Part shown: one piece after another, positions 1 to 9,237 of the stretch
Layout: the number at the start of each line of letters is the position of its first letter
Numbering within the stretch: position 1 is the first letter of the stretch
Assembly (NCBI RefSeq): GCF_900312745.1
Contig: NZ_OMPD01000014.1
Span: 1,054,001-1,118,000 of the forward strand
From: Aquimarina sp. AU58
GTDB lineage: Bacteria > Bacteroidota > Bacteroidia > Flavobacteriales > Flavobacteriaceae
Direction: 5' to 3'
Length of the DNA stretch: 64,000 nt
Notes under the pieces: model-generated
Databases searched by the model: none
What the model was told of the DNA's origin: nothing
What the model saw: the letters and a program-made list of their open reading frames with translations, nothing else
Program-made: the position numbers and the translations under genes

Positions 1-38
1 AAGGTGATTATTGAAGTTATGCCGAAATGTATATAGTG

Positions 39-491
39 CTACAGCTTTTTGTTTTTTAACGAAAAAGCCAAGTTGTTTTTGTCAACTTGATCCAAGTGTT
101 CTTTTATCCATAATTCTGCTTTGATTAGAGAGTTAAAATGTTTTCTGTTGATAGAAAAAAAATAATTTTCTAAATCAAAATTAAGTTTAGCGGTCTCATT
201 ATAAGTTACTACAGCAGTTGCTATAAGATTTGTTAATTGACCTTCTATTAAATTAGCATCGGTAGGAATAACAGCATAATTATTTACCTTATTAACAATA
301 AGTCCAAATGGTGTTGTGTTTCCGTAGTGAGTATGTTTAGTAGTCATAACCTCCTTTAGAGATTCAAAAGAAACTGTTACACCTTCTGCATATTCGACAA
401 CTACAAAATTATCAAAATAATAAAAATCTCCTATAGCGAGAGAATAAGATGTTACAATATTTTTTGACAATGGAGAATCCTGTAAGTACAT
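39..491 (-). CDS. Hypothetical protein, 150 aa
   Basis: I do not recognise a named family with certainty. The product is a small soluble protein with no signal peptide or membrane segment. Its middle (about residues 55-85, containing NTTPFGLIVNKVNNYAVIP) and alternating hydrophobic pattern recall the small STAS/SpoIIAA-like proteins that Bacteroidota carry in several copies, but this is an impression from sequence style only. The ATG at 491 is the only good start, and the frame closes at 39 near the window edge. Upstream (492-700) lies AT-rich sequence without a clear minus-strand TAnnTTTG box. No neighbour suggests a role. Confidence 0.6.
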   Translation of the reverse strand: MYLQDSPLSKNIVTSYSLAIGDFYYFDNFVVVEYAEGVTVSFESLKEVMTTKHTHYGNTTPFGLIVNKVNNYAVIPTDANLIEGQLTNLIATAVVTYNETAKLNFDLENYFFSINRKHFNSLIKAELWIKEHLDQVDKNNLAFSLKNKKL

Positions 492-704
492 GTTTTCGAA
501 TAATTGATCTCTTAAATATATAAAAATAAATTCATTCTATTTGTTTTAAAAAATATTCCAAATTATCAGATATGTTCTTGTTATAAAGAAACGTTTATTT
601 AAGTCAGAAATGATATTATTATCTGTGAGAATGATTACATATTTGAGGGGGTGTTTTCCTTTGGAAATAAATGTATTTCCCTATTGTAAAATGGGGTTTT
701 TGCC

Positions 705-737
705 TTTGTTTTTAAGTTTGTTTAAGTAGTATTTTTG
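705..737 (+). promoter_or_regulatory. Bacteroidota-type promoter of the duplicated lipoprotein gene
   Basis: TTTG at 705-708 and TATTTTTG at 730-737 are separated by 21 nt, which fits the TTTG / TAnnTTTG (-33/-7) consensus of the Bacteroidota main sigma factor. The predicted transcription start near 744 leaves a 5' leader of about 105 nt before the ATG at 849. The rest of the 357-base gap 492-848 shows nothing else I can name. Confidence 0.5.
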
Positions 738-848
738 AAGCTATAGTTTAATCTATGAGTTTTTAAGGATTAAAAAATAATATTGAGGTATTTCCTGATA
801 ATTGCTATAGCAGAATATAGAATAGAAAACACACAAAAACAATATGTT

Positions 849-1697
849 ATGAAAGCAAAGACTTTTCGACTGAATTTAAGTTTTTTGACTCTTTTAATAG
901 CAAGTATGTTATTATTTACAAATTGCGAAAAAGAATCAATTGTAAACGAAGAATTAAATACATTAAATGCAGAACAAGAAGAATTCCTCACTAAAGCAAA
1001 AGAGAATTATTTGAAGGAAAACGGAATCAATATTGATATCATAGATATCGATTGGTGTTCTATTATACCAAATTTGTCTGGGTATTATTATGCTAATGAT
1101 GGAGGGCATTATTATGTTAGACATATTGGAAATAAGGTGTACTGGTTTGGAGAACATCCATCAGGTATTTGGGCCAATGTTTTTAAGGGTACCGTTAGTG
1201 GTAAAATAATTACCGGAAGTTTTTATGATGTGCCTAAAGGTAAAATAGCAGGAAGTGGAAGTTTAACATTGTCTATAGGTTGTTTTGGAAGCGGTTTTAC
1301 CAAAATATCCGGGAGTAATTTTGGGGGTTCAGTTTGGACAAAAACCGTAAGGCCTTCGCATCTCCCTCGTCCACGTCAGGCAGGATTTGGAGTTGTGAAT
1401 GATAGCAATAATATTACTGGTCGATGGGTTGGCGATGATGGAGGTATTTACTATGTCAGACAAATAGGTAATAGGATTGTTTGGTTTGGAGAACGCAATT
1501 TTGTAAATGGTCGCCCTACATGGTCCAATGTTGCCTGGGGGAGTCGTTTCTATAGCCAGTTATGGTTAGATTGGGTTGATGTTCCTAAAGGGAATACAAA
1601 TAGCGGTGGAATTCTAAGAGGATTTGTCGAAGGGCCAAATTATATCTCTCTAGGGCATAATACAGGAGGTTTTGGAGGCTCAGAGCTTCGAAGGTAA
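849..1697 (+). CDS. Lipoprotein with two tandem DGG-YYVR-WFGE repeats
   Basis: The product has 282 aa from the ATG at 849. A TTG at 783 is in frame, but starting there would put 22 residues ahead of the signal sequence, so 849 is preferred. Residues 1-26 form a lipoprotein-like signal ending in LLFTNC; the residue before Cys is Asn, which is unusual for a lipobox. The body holds two copies of one module, about residues 70-140 and 187-265. Each has G(Y/R)(Y/W)-x-DGG-x-YYVR-x-IGN, then WFGE, a W-S/A-N-V segment and DVPKG. The repeat looks like an internal duplication of a compact beta-rich domain. The family is unknown to me and a cell-surface location is inferred. It is transcribed alone, between its own promoter and a strong terminator. 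Confidence 0.75.
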   Translation: MKAKTFRLNLSFLTLLIASMLLFTNCEKESIVNEELNTLNAEQEEFLTKAKENYLKENGINIDIIDIDWCSIIPNLSGYYYANDGGHYYVRHIGNKVYWFGEHPSGIWANVFKGTVSGKIITGSFYDVPKGKIAGSGSLTLSIGCFGSGFTKISGSNFGGSVWTKTVRPSHLPRPRQAGFGVVNDSNNITGRWVGDDGGIYYVRQIGNRIVWFGERNFVNGRPTWSNVAWGSRFYSQLWLDWVDVPKGNTNSGGILRGFVEGPNYISLGHNTGGFGGSELRR

Positions 1698-1721
1698 TAT
1701 AAATATATACATGTAGAATAG

Positions 1722-1749
1722 AGATTACCCTTTTGGGTAATCTTTTTTT
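1722..1749 (+). terminator. Rho-independent terminator
   Basis: A perfect 9-bp stem (AGATTACCC / GGGTAATCT) with a TTTT loop is followed by a run of T. It ends the lipoprotein transcript and isolates it from the methionine operon. Confidence 0.85.
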
Positions 1750-1778
1750 GTTAATACGAGGTGAAATTGATAAATAAA

Positions 1779-1810
1779 CTTGCATAACAAAAGGCTATGT
1801 CTTTTATTTG
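1779..1810 (+). promoter_or_regulatory. Candidate promoter of the riboswitch-controlled met operon
   Basis: CTTG (1779-1782) and TTTATTTG (1803-1810, 7 of 8 matches to TAnnTTTG) are spaced 20 nt apart. The predicted start near 1817 lies about 40 nt ahead of the riboswitch P1 helix, as expected for a leader transcript. Confidence 0.4.
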
Positions 1811-1857
1811 CACTTAAATTAACAGCAATTGCTGTTTAGTTCATATATATTTTAATT

Positions 1858-1959
1858 GTTATCGAGAAAGGTGGAGGGAATAGACCCTGTGAAACCTTAG
1901 CAACCCTTTATCCTGTAAAGAAGGTGCTACATTCTATCCGTCGTAACGGTATAGATAAC
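1858..1959 (+). promoter_or_regulatory. SAM-I (S-box) riboswitch upstream of metH
   Basis: The aptamer core is recognisable: AGGTGGAGGGA (1869-1879), ACCCTGTGAAACC, TTAGCAACCC and AAGGTGCTAC, as in the S-box consensus. The closing helix P1 is formed by GTTATC (1858-1863) with GATAAC (1954-1959). It should sense S-adenosylmethionine and lower expression of the methionine synthase genes when SAM is plentiful. The expression platform (1960-2114) is not obvious. It holds a small hairpin (CATAG/CTATG, 1967-1981, then TTTT) and an 8-bp AT-only stem at 2009-2030, either of which could act. Confidence 0.9.
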
Positions 1960-2114
1960 CAAAACTCATAGTTCAGCTATGTTTTCCATTTATTTTTCTT
2001 GATACACTATTCTTTACTTAAATAAAGAATTAGATAATGTTTTGTTTTTCCAGTGTTTGGTTTATACTTAGTATAGATTACAGTTGGAATACACAAAATA
2101 ATATTTGATAATTG

Positions 2115-3119
2115 ATGAAAGACATATACAAAATACTAGAAGAGAGAATCCTTGTGCTTGATGGAGCTATGGGAACCATGCTGCAAAGGCATAAGTTTAC
2201 AGAAGAAGATTTTAGAGGAGAACGATTCAAGGACTGGCCTACTCCTGTACAAGGTAATAATGATTTGTTGAGTATTACCCAACCTGAAGCAATAAAAGAA
2301 GTACATCGACTTTATTTTGAAGCTGGAGCAGATATCGTAGAAACCAATACTTTTTCGGGAACAACCATAGCTATGGCAGATTATGAAATGGAAGATTTAG
2401 TCTATGAACTAAATTATCAGTCAGCAAAAATTGCCAAAGAAGTAGCAGATGAGTTGACCGAAAAAGAACCACATAAACCTCGTTTTGTAGCAGGATCTAT
2501 TGGCCCAACAAATAGAACAGCAAGTATGTCTCCAGATGTAAATGATCCAGGATATAGGGCAGTAACTTTTGATGAATTAAGAATCGCTTATAAACAACAG
2601 GTTGAAGCACTATTAGATGGAGGTGTAGATATTTTATTGGTAGAAACCATTTTCGATACATTAAATGCCAAAGCAGCACTTTTTGCAATTGAAGAGGTAA
2701 AAGATGAAAGAAATATCGATGTTCCAATTATGGTAAGTGGTACAATAACAGATGCAAGTGGTAGAACATTATCAGGCCAAACTGCAGAAGCATTTCTAAT
2801 TTCACTATCTCATATTCCGATGTTGTCTGTTGGATTTAATTGTGCATTGGGAGCAAATCAATTAACTCCTTATTTAGAAGTTTTAGCTCAGAAAGCAAGT
2901 TTTGGAATATCTGCACATCCTAATGCCGGACTGCCAAATGCGTTTGGAGAGTATGACGAAACACCAGAACAAATGGCAGAACAGATTAAAGAATACATGG
3001 AAAAAAACTTAGTAAATATTATAGGCGGTTGTTGTGGGACTACTCCAGAACATATCAAAGCAATAGCAGATTTAGCAAGAGATTATAAACCAAGAAAGTT
3101 GACTGTTGATAGTTTTTAG
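2115..3119 (+). CDS. metH: Methionine synthase, homocysteine-binding part (split MetH, N-terminal)
   Basis: The 334-aa protein corresponds to the homocysteine S-methyltransferase module of cobalamin-dependent MetH, which binds homocysteine through zinc and accepts the methyl group from methylcobalamin. The zinc ligands are visible: Cys243 in GFNCALG and Cys306-Cys307 in [18 protein letters not shown] near the N-terminus is also typical. The rest of MetH is encoded by the gene starting at 3487. ATG 2115 is chosen over TTG 2112. The last six residues (LTVDSF) come from the inverted end of a small insert, so the native protein probably ended after, or continued past, DYKPRK (residue 328). It is first in a SAM-riboswitch operon. 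Split metH is common in Flavobacteriia, but the gene inserted between the halves is odd. Confidence 0.93.
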   Translation: MKDIYKILEERILVLDGAMGTMLQRHKFTEEDFRGERFKDWPTPVQGNNDLLSITQPEAIKEVHRLYFEAGADIVETNTFSGTTIAMADYEMEDLVYELNYQSAKIAKEVADELTEKEPHKPRFVAGSIGPTNRTASMSPDVNDPGYRAVTFDELRIAYKQQVEALLDGGVDILLVETIFDTLNAKAALFAIEEVKDERNIDVPIMVSGTITDASGRTLSGQTAEAFLISLSHIPMLSVGFNCALGANQLTPYLEVLAQKASFGISAHPNAGLPNAFGEYDETPEQMAEQIKEYMEKNLVNIIGGCCGTTPEHIKAIADLARDYKPRKLTVDSF

Positions 3120-3126
3120 TTGATAG
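3098..3126 (+). repeat. Left inverted end of the insert in metH
   Basis: This 29-nt segment matches the reverse complement of 3511-3539 at 23 of 29 positions by my count. The strongest parts are the outer five and inner eight bases. It covers the last codons and stop of the upstream metH gene. Confidence 0.75.
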
Positions 3127-3129
3127 ATT

Positions 3130-3483
3130 ATGGAGTATAAAGAGTTAGAAGTTTGGAAGGAGTCAAGAATATTAGTTAATAATCTTTATGAAATTACAAA
3201 AACGTTTCCTAAGGATGAATTATATGGATTAACAAATCAAATGAGAAGAAGCGCGATTTCAATACCGTCAAATATCGCTGAGGGATGCGGAAGAAGAACT
3301 TCTGCAGATACACTTCAGTTTTCACATATTTCAAGAGGTTCATTGTATGAATTAGAAACACAATCATATTTGGCTTTGGATCAAAATTATTTTGAAATAA
3401 AACAGCATCAGATTCTGTTAGCCCAAATTTTAAAATGTAAAAAGTTATTAAATGGATTTATCAACTATTATAAAAACCTATAA
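3130..3483 (+). CDS. Four-helix bundle protein (23S rRNA intervening-sequence / S23 family)
   Basis: The 117-aa protein starts MEYKELEVWKESRILVNN and contains FPKDELYGLTNQMRRSAISIPSNIAEG, the hallmark of the IVS/S23 family also related to the Avd protein of diversity-generating retroelements. These proteins form a four-helix bundle with a basic face and are thought to bind nucleic acid; their cellular role is unsettled. Relatives occur inside 23S rRNA intervening sequences and, in Bacteroidota, scattered among ordinary genes. Here the gene sits between the two parts of metH, 10 bp after the first stop and 3 bp before the next ATG. It is therefore transcribed with methionine genes to which it has no functional link. 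Its flanking inverted repeats suggest that it arrived as a unit. Confidence 0.9.
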   Translation: MEYKELEVWKESRILVNNLYEITKTFPKDELYGLTNQMRRSAISIPSNIAEGCGRRTSADTLQFSHISRGSLYELETQSYLALDQNYFEIKQHQILLAQILKCKKLLNGFINYYKNL

Positions 3484-3486
3484 GTT

Positions 3487-6225
3487 ATGATAGAAAATAA
3501 ATCACAAAACCTATCAACCGACAACTCTAAACAATCAACCAGAAAGTACTTAAAGCTCTCTGGTCTGGAACCAATGATTGTTTCTGCTGAAACGAATTTT
3601 ATTAATGTTGGAGAACGAACTAATGTAGCAGGGTCACGCAAGTTTTTGCGTTTGGTTAAGGAAGAAAAATTTGATGAAGCTTTAGATATAGCAAGGCATC
3701 AGGTAGAAGGAGGAGCACAGGTCATTGATATCAATATGGATGATGGCTTAATCGATGGTAAGGATGCAATGGTAAGATTTCTTAATCTTATAATGGCAGA
3801 ACCAGATATTGCCCGAGTACCCATTATGATAGATAGCTCTAAATGGGAAATCATCGAAGCTGGATTGCAAGTAGTGCAAGGAAAATGTGTGGTAAATTCT
3901 ATAAGCCTTAAAGAAGGTGAAGAAGAGTTTATATCACATGCAAAAGCCATAAAAAGATATGGTGCTGCTGTAATTATAATGGCATTTGATGAGGTAGGAC
4001 AAGCAGATAATTATGAGCGTCGTATCGAAATCTCAAAACGGTCTTATGATATATTGGTTAACAGACTGAGTTTTCCACCAGAAGATATCATATTTGATTT
4101 AAATATATTTCCGGTTGCAACCGGAATGGAAGAGCATCGTAAAAATGCCATCGATTTTATTGAAGCCACACGATGGGTAAGAGAAAATCTGCCACACAGT
4201 AGTGTAAGTGGAGGCGTAAGTAATGTTTCGTTTTCTTTTAGAGGAAATAATACAGTTCGCGAAGCTATGCATTCTGTTTTTCTGTATCACGCAATCAAGG
4301 CCGGGATGAATATGGGAATCGTAAACCCGGCAATGCTAGAGGTATATGATGATATTCCCAAAGATCTTTTAGAACATGTAGAAGATGTAATTCTGGATCG
4401 AAGAGATGACGCTACCGAACGACTATTGGATTTTGCAGAAACGGTTAAAGGAACCAGTAAAGAGAGGGTGGTTGATCTTTCCTGGAGAGAAGAACCATTA
4501 CAGGATAGAATTACAAGAGCCCTTGTGAAAGGGATTGATCAATATATAGTAGAAGATGTAGAAGAAGCAAGGCAAATAGCAGATAAACCCATAGAAGTTA
4601 TAGAAGGAAATCTGATGACGGGAATGAATGTTGTTGGTGATCTTTTTGGATCTGGTAAAATGTTTTTACCTCAGGTAGTCAAATCCGCCAGAGTAATGAA
4701 AAAAGCAGTAGCGTATTTACTTCCATTTATTGAAGAAGAAAAGAAAAAGAATGCACTTTCTGGGGGGGTCGTAAAAGAAAATGATTCTAATGGCCGCATT
4801 TTAATGGCAACGGTAAAAGGTGATGTGCATGATATTGGTAAAAATATTGTTTCAGTAGTATTAGGATGTAATAATTATGAAATTGTAGACCTTGGTGTAA
4901 TGGTTCCTCCTGATAAAATTATTCAGACGGCAATCGATGAACAAGTAGATATCATTGGATTAAGTGGCTTGATAACTCCATCTCTAGATGAAATGGTTCA
5001 TCTAGCTAAAGAAATGGAACGCAAGAATTTCAATATTCCTTTATTGATTGGTGGGGCAACTACATCAAAAGCTCATACCGCAGTTAAGATCGATCCACAA
5101 TATAAAAATGCAGTAGTACATGTTAATGACGCATCAAGAGCAGTAACAGTTGTTGGTGATTTATTGAATAAAAGAAGCAACCAAAAATATGTAGGTAATC
5201 TTAAAGAAGATTATGAAAAATTTAGAGATGGATTTCTAAAGAGAACAAAACAAAAAGAATATCTGAGTATCAAAGAGGCCAGAAAAAATAAATATGTAAT
5301 TGATTGGCAAACCTCCGAAATTGTAACACCAAACAAACTAGGAGTTAAGGTTATAGAAGATTTTGATTTAAGAAAACTAGAACCTTATATCGATTGGTCA
5401 CCATTTTTTAGATCTTGGGACTTACATGGTAAATACCCTGCTATTTTAACTGATACTGTAGTTGGTGAACAAGCTACATCCTTATTTAAAGATGCACGAG
5501 AATTATTAGAAAGAGTATTTGATGAAAAGTTATTAGGAGCCAAAGCTATTTATGGATTGTTCGAGGCTAATACGATAAATGATGATGATATTGAGGTATC
5601 TTCAGAAGAGGGAAGTTTTACATTTAGAACACTACGCCAGCAACTAAAAAAACATGCTGGTAAGCCTAATTTTGCTTTGTCTGATTTTGTTGCCCCAAAA
5701 GAAAGCGGAATTCAAGATTATATGGGATGTTTTTGTGTAACAACAGGTTTTGGAACGAAAGAACTTGCTGAAGCTTTTGAAGCTGATCACGATGACTATA
5801 ATTCTATTATGATTAAGGCATTGGCAGATCGTTTAGCCGAAGCTTTTGCAGAATATTTACATAAAAAAGTACGTATAGAAGATTGGGGATATGCTAATGA
5901 TGAATCATTAACCAATGAAGAATTAATAAAAGAAGCCTATAAAGGTATTCGACCTGCACCTGGATATCCGGCTTGCCCGGATCATCTCGAAAAGATAACG
6001 ATTTGGGAATTACTTCGTGTTAAAGAACAAATCGGAGTAGAATTAACAGAAAGCCTGGCTATGTGGCCGGCAGCGTCTGTATCTGGATATTATTTTGCTA
6101 ATCCCGAAGCTCGATATTTTGGATTAGGAAAAATGAAAGAAGATCAGGTAAAAGATTTTGCAGAACGTAAAGATGTAGATCTTGAGTATGCAAAGAAATG
6201 GTTGAGTCCTAATATAGTAGACTAA
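3487..6225 (+). CDS. metH: Methionine synthase, folate/cobalamin/activation part (split MetH, C-terminal)
   Basis: The 912-aa protein carries the remaining three modules of cobalamin-dependent methionine synthase. These are the pterin-binding barrel (about 35-290, starting at LSGLEP), the cap plus cobalamin-binding region (about 340-560), and the SAM-dependent reactivation domain (about 590-905, [12 protein letters not shown] from residue 822). GDVHDIGKN gives the lower axial cobalt ligand His448. It needs the upstream homocysteine-binding protein to complete the enzyme. The first 20 residues ([18 protein letters not shown]) are low-complexity and are translated from the right inverted repeat of the insert; both the start codon and this tail are therefore acquired. 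Native similarity begins at about RKYLKLSG. Confidence 0.95.
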   Translation: MIENKSQNLSTDNSKQSTRKYLKLSGLEPMIVSAETNFINVGERTNVAGSRKFLRLVKEEKFDEALDIARHQVEGGAQVIDINMDDGLIDGKDAMVRFLNLIMAEPDIARVPIMIDSSKWEIIEAGLQVVQGKCVVNSISLKEGEEEFISHAKAIKRYGAAVIIMAFDEVGQADNYERRIEISKRSYDILVNRLSFPPEDIIFDLNIFPVATGMEEHRKNAIDFIEATRWVRENLPHSSVSGGVSNVSFSFRGNNTVREAMHSVFLYHAIKAGMNMGIVNPAMLEVYDDIPKDLLEHVEDVILDRRDDATERLLDFAETVKGTSKERVVDLSWREEPLQDRITRALVKGIDQYIVEDVEEARQIADKPIEVIEGNLMTGMNVVGDLFGSGKMFLPQVVKSARVMKKAVAYLLPFIEEEKKKNALSGGVVKENDSNGRILMATVKGDVHDIGKNIVSVVLGCNNYEIVDLGVMVPPDKIIQTAIDEQVDIIGLSGLITPSLDEMVHLAKEMERKNFNIPLLIGGATTSKAHTAVKIDPQYKNAVVHVNDASRAVTVVGDLLNKRSNQKYVGNLKEDYEKFRDGFLKRTKQKEYLSIKEARKNKYVIDWQTSEIVTPNKLGVKVIEDFDLRKLEPYIDWSPFFRSWDLHGKYPAILTDTVVGEQATSLFKDARELLERVFDEKLLGAKAIYGLFEANTINDDDIEVSSEEGSFTFRTLRQQLKKHAGKPNFALSDFVAPKESGIQDYMGCFCVTTGFGTKELAEAFEADHDDYNSIMIKALADRLAEAFAEYLHKKVRIEDWGYANDESLTNEELIKEAYKGIRPAPGYPACPDHLEKITIWELLRVKEQIGVELTESLAMWPAASVSGYYFANPEARYFGLGKMKEDQVKDFAERKDVDLEYAKKWLSPNIVD
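3511..3539 (-). repeat. Right inverted end of the insert in metH
   Basis: This is the partner of 3098-3126 in inverted orientation (23 of 29 identical). It is translated as part of the non-native N-terminal tail of the second metH protein. Confidence 0.75.
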
Positions 6226-6240
6226 ATAGATACAAGCCCA

Positions 6241-6711
6241 ATGAGTATAAAAGATAGCATTAGAAAGTATGATGAGGTTTTTGAAGGAGAGCCATGGTTT
6301 GGAAATTCTATATTAAAATCACTAGAGCATATTCCTGCACTTTTTTGGGATAAAAAGCCAAAAAAAGTGTCGCACTCCATATCAGAACTAGTATATCATC
6401 TTATAGATTGGAGAGGGTTTGTTATCGAAAAACTAAAAGAAAATAGAGCTTTTGATATTGAATTAAACTCTGAAAAGGATTGGAGAAAAAATGTTTCAAT
6501 ACAAAATGAAAAAGAAAAGAAAAAAACTCTTGAAGAATTAGTTGAAACTCAAAATATAATATGCGAATTGCTATTAACAAAACCAGATTCATGGCTGAAT
6601 GAACAAGTAGCTGGCCGTCAATATCGAAATGGATACATGGTAAATGGAGTGATACAACATGATATATATCATTTGGGACAAATCAATATGGTATATAGTC
6701 AATTAAAATAA
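6241..6711 (+). CDS. DinB/YfiT-like four-helix metalloprotein
   Basis: The 156-aa protein is predicted to be mainly helical. Three histidines stand at positions typical of the DinB superfamily metal site: one in the second helix (VYHLIDWRG) and two in the C-terminal QHDIYHLGQI, the classic H-x3-H-x-GQ signature. Members are metal-dependent transferases that act on small thiols or electrophiles, or are of unknown function. The substrate cannot be read from the sequence. The gene starts 15 bp after metH and is probably read through from the same operon, which proves nothing about a role in methionine synthesis. Confidence 0.75.
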   Translation: MSIKDSIRKYDEVFEGEPWFGNSILKSLEHIPALFWDKKPKKVSHSISELVYHLIDWRGFVIEKLKENRAFDIELNSEKDWRKNVSIQNEKEKKKTLEELVETQNIICELLLTKPDSWLNEQVAGRQYRNGYMVNGVIQHDIYHLGQINMVYSQLK

Positions 6712-6860
6712 AGAATAAGGTATTTTGTAAAAAAGAGACCTCATGTTAACACTTTGTAATACGATACAGAGATATTAAAAACATAAGTCTTAAAACACAG
6801 ATAATGACAATTATCCTAATACCAAAAATGATAAACGAAGAATCAGGAATTATAGATTAG

Positions 6861-7814
6861 ATGAAAGTAACAGATCACATAAAAAAAGCTAAAGAAAAAA
6901 CATTATTTTCTTTTGAATTAATACCACCTCAAAAAGGAAGAAGCATACAAGAATTATATGATAATATTGACCCATTAATGGAGTTTAACCCTCCTTTTAT
7001 TGATGTGACTACGTCTCGGGAGGAATTTATTTATATAGATAGAGAAGGGTTGTTAGATAAAAAACTAACCCGTATGCGACCAGGTACTGTAGGTATTTGT
7101 GCTTCGATTACTCATAAATATGATGTAGATACAATCCCTCATGTATTATGTGGTGGCTTTACCAAAGAAGAAACAGAATATTTATTGGTAGATTGTCACT
7201 ATTTAGGTATTGAAAATGTAATGGCTTTACGTGGTGATGCAATGAAGGAAGAAAAATATTTTACCCCTACCAAAGGAGGGCACAGTTATGCCAATGAGCT
7301 GGTAGAGCAGATATTGAATATGAATAAAGGAAAATTTCTTCATGAAGTGATTGAAACGGATAACAAATCCGATTTTTGCATTGGAGTTGCCGGTTACCCA
7401 GAAAAACATATGGAAGCTCCTTCTGTAGATTCTGATATCAGAAGATTAAAAGACAAAGTAGATGCAGGAGCAGATTATGTAGTGACCCAAATGTTTTTTG
7501 ATAACAAAAGATATTTTGATTTCGTGAAAAGAGCTAGAGAAGCAGGAATTAATGTACCTATAATCCCTGGGATTAAACCCGTAGCAGTAAAAAGACATTT
7601 ACAATTATTACCTCAGGTTTTTAAACTGGATATGCCAGATGAATTGGTGAGAGCAGTAGAGCAATGTAAAACCAATAAAGAAGTTAGGGAGGTAGGAATC
7701 GAATTTGCAATACAACAGTCTAAAGAACTGATGGAGTATGGAGTTCCTGTATTACATTATTATTCGATGGGTAAATCTGATAATATTAGAAAAATTGCCG
7801 AAGGAGTATTTTAA
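6861..7814 (+). CDS. metF: 5,10-methylenetetrahydrofolate reductase
   Basis: The 317-aa FAD-dependent enzyme reduces methylene-THF to the methyl-THF used by MetH. LFSFELIPPQKG near the N-terminus holds the catalytic Glu, and ENVMALRGD and ADYVVTQMFFDN are typical of the family. The length fits bacterial MetF. It lies 149 bp after the DinB-like gene and ends at a strong terminator. No second SAM riboswitch is visible in 6712-6860, so control by SAM would depend on read-through from the upstream leader. Confidence 0.96.
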   Translation: MKVTDHIKKAKEKTLFSFELIPPQKGRSIQELYDNIDPLMEFNPPFIDVTTSREEFIYIDREGLLDKKLTRMRPGTVGICASITHKYDVDTIPHVLCGGFTKEETEYLLVDCHYLGIENVMALRGDAMKEEKYFTPTKGGHSYANELVEQILNMNKGKFLHEVIETDNKSDFCIGVAGYPEKHMEAPSVDSDIRRLKDKVDAGADYVVTQMFFDNKRYFDFVKRAREAGINVPIIPGIKPVAVKRHLQLLPQVFKLDMPDELVRAVEQCKTNKEVREVGIEFAIQQSKELMEYGVPVLHYYSMGKSDNIRKIAEGVF

Positions 7815-7884
7815 AAAAAACCATTCTTTCTTAAATATAAGAGAACGGCAATTATTGCCAATTTTAAATTTATAATTTTAGTGT

Positions 7885-7919
7885 AACCCCTGCTAGATTA
7901 GGGTCTGGCAGGGTTTTTT
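7885..7919 (+). terminator. Rho-independent terminator after metF
   Basis: AACCC(C)TGC at 7885-7893 pairs with the arm TGGCAGGGTT at 7906-7915 with one bulged C, followed by six T residues (7914-7919). It closes the methionine cluster. Confidence 0.8.
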
Positions 7920-8061
7920 ATGAAGTGTAAACAGCGTAAAATAGTTGCTTTCTATCAGATTCACTGTTTACAGGGAACTTTTCATCCTGCACAAAACGGA
8001 TTTTTACACCTGGATTACTGCAGTAATAGAAAAATACTCTAAAAACTTTAAACTAAAACAA

Positions 8062-9210
8062 ATGAAAAATTTGAAATTCTTTGTTGTGCTATTCATCAGC
8101 GCAATAGTTGTGTCATGCTCTAAAGATGATGAAACTCTAACTCACGAAACTACAAACGCTACAAAAAGTAAGATCCTAGGTAAAGCAAAAAAAGCAGATG
8201 TTATCGATGGCAATATTGTATTCCCCGATTCTAATTTTAAAAAAGCACTACTTGAAGGTTATGTAGATACAAATAATGATAACGAAATCTCTATAGGAGA
8301 GGCTAAAAATGTAACATCACTTTATCTAGATTTTAAAAATATCTCTAACCTCTCGGGAATCGAATACTTTGTTAATTTAACCGATCTGAGTTGTAATTAT
8401 AATCAACTTACTTCGTTGAGTGTGCATGAGAATGTTAAATTGAACTCTCTAAGTTGTAGTGGTAATCAATTCAGTACACTGGACGTAAGCAAAAATGTTA
8501 AGTTGAAAGATCTGGATTGTAGCAACAACCAACTTATTACGTTGGACATAAGTAAAAATATTGTGTTGAAAAATCTGGATTGTGGTTATAATAAAATTAC
8601 AGCTCTGGATGTTAACCAGAATACGGCGTTGACTGGTTTGTTTTGTCAGGATAATCAAATTACTAATCTGGATGTAAGCAAACGTACAAGGTTAGGGTAT
8701 CTGAATTGTGGTAGAAATAAGATCACAACACTAAATCTAAATAGAAACACATCACTACACTACTTGATTTGTTCAGATAATCCACTAAAAACGTTAGACG
8801 TAAGTAAAAATACAGCGTTAAATGTATTGTCTTGCTCTAACAATCAACTCACTACTTTAGATGTGACGAAAAATACAGCTTTAGGAACACTTCATTGTGA
8901 TGGTAATCAACTTAGGTTATTGAATGTTAACAAAAATACAGCTTTAAAAGGGCTATATTGTTATAATAACAAGATTACTACACTGCATTTAGCCAAAAAT
9001 AACAACTTACGTTATCTAAAATGTAATAATAATAAACTTCGTTACTTAAATATAAAGAACGGAACAAACGATAGGTTGATAAGAGCAGAGTTACAAGAGC
9101 AAGACAATCCTTATTTTAGTTGTATCCAGGTAGATGACCCTACTGCATCGTATTTAGATAAATGGAAAAAAGATGCAACCGTTAGTTATTCTAGTGCTTG
9201 CAGACGATAA
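8062..9210 (+). CDS. Leucine-rich-repeat lipoprotein
   Basis: The product has 382 aa from ATG 8062; the frame is open further upstream, but only this start gives a clean lipoprotein signal (MKNLKFFVVLFISAIVVSC, Cys19, followed by SKDDE). After a linker with an EF-hand-like DTNNDNEISIGEA segment come about eleven leucine-rich repeats with a period of about 21 residues and the pattern L-x-x-L-x-C-x-x-N-x-(L/I)-x-x-LD(V/L)-x-x-N-T. The Cys in each repeat stacks in the core, as in other Bacteroidota LRR proteins. The C-terminus (CIQVDD...SSAC) is a typical closing cap. It is probably anchored in the outer membrane for binding at the surface. No T9SS domain is present. Confidence 0.88.
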   Translation: MKNLKFFVVLFISAIVVSCSKDDETLTHETTNATKSKILGKAKKADVIDGNIVFPDSNFKKALLEGYVDTNNDNEISIGEAKNVTSLYLDFKNISNLSGIEYFVNLTDLSCNYNQLTSLSVHENVKLNSLSCSGNQFSTLDVSKNVKLKDLDCSNNQLITLDISKNIVLKNLDCGYNKITALDVNQNTALTGLFCQDNQITNLDVSKRTRLGYLNCGRNKITTLNLNRNTSLHYLICSDNPLKTLDVSKNTALNVLSCSNNQLTTLDVTKNTALGTLHCDGNQLRLLNVNKNTALKGLYCYNNKITTLHLAKNNNLRYLKCNNNKLRYLNIKNGTNDRLIRAELQEQDNPYFSCIQVDDPTASYLDKWKKDATVSYSSACRR

Positions 9211-9237
9211 GTATTATATCATAATACTCAATACAAA

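Larger units (their letters stand above)
3098..3539 (+). mobile_element. Putative small mobile unit: four-helix-bundle gene with inverted ends
   Basis: The unit is 442 bp: imperfect 29-bp inverted repeats at both ends and one gene (3130-3483) filling almost all the space between them. The 7-mer AGAAAGT occurs at 3093-3099 and again at 3541-3547, as a target duplication would. Deleting one copy plus the insert gives codons ...AAA CCA AGA AAG TAC TTA AAG..., which read [15 protein letters not shown] in one frame. There is no transposase gene, so any movement would need help in trans or act through the encoded protein. Mobility is inferred from structure and has not been shown. Confidence 0.6.

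Noticed and set aside
783..848. N-terminal extension of the duplicated lipoprotein from TTG 783
   Set aside because: It would place 22 residues before the lipoprotein signal sequence; ATG 849 gives a normal signal.
2115..6225. Reading metH as a pseudogene broken by insertion
   Set aside because: Both parts keep all catalytic motifs, have plausible starts and stops, and split metH pairs are functional in many Flavobacteriia.
8380..9060. Regular 63-bp periodicity suggesting a tandem DNA repeat or array
   Set aside because: The period comes from 21-residue leucine-rich repeats in a coding frame; the copies differ at the DNA level and there is no spacer structure like a CRISPR.
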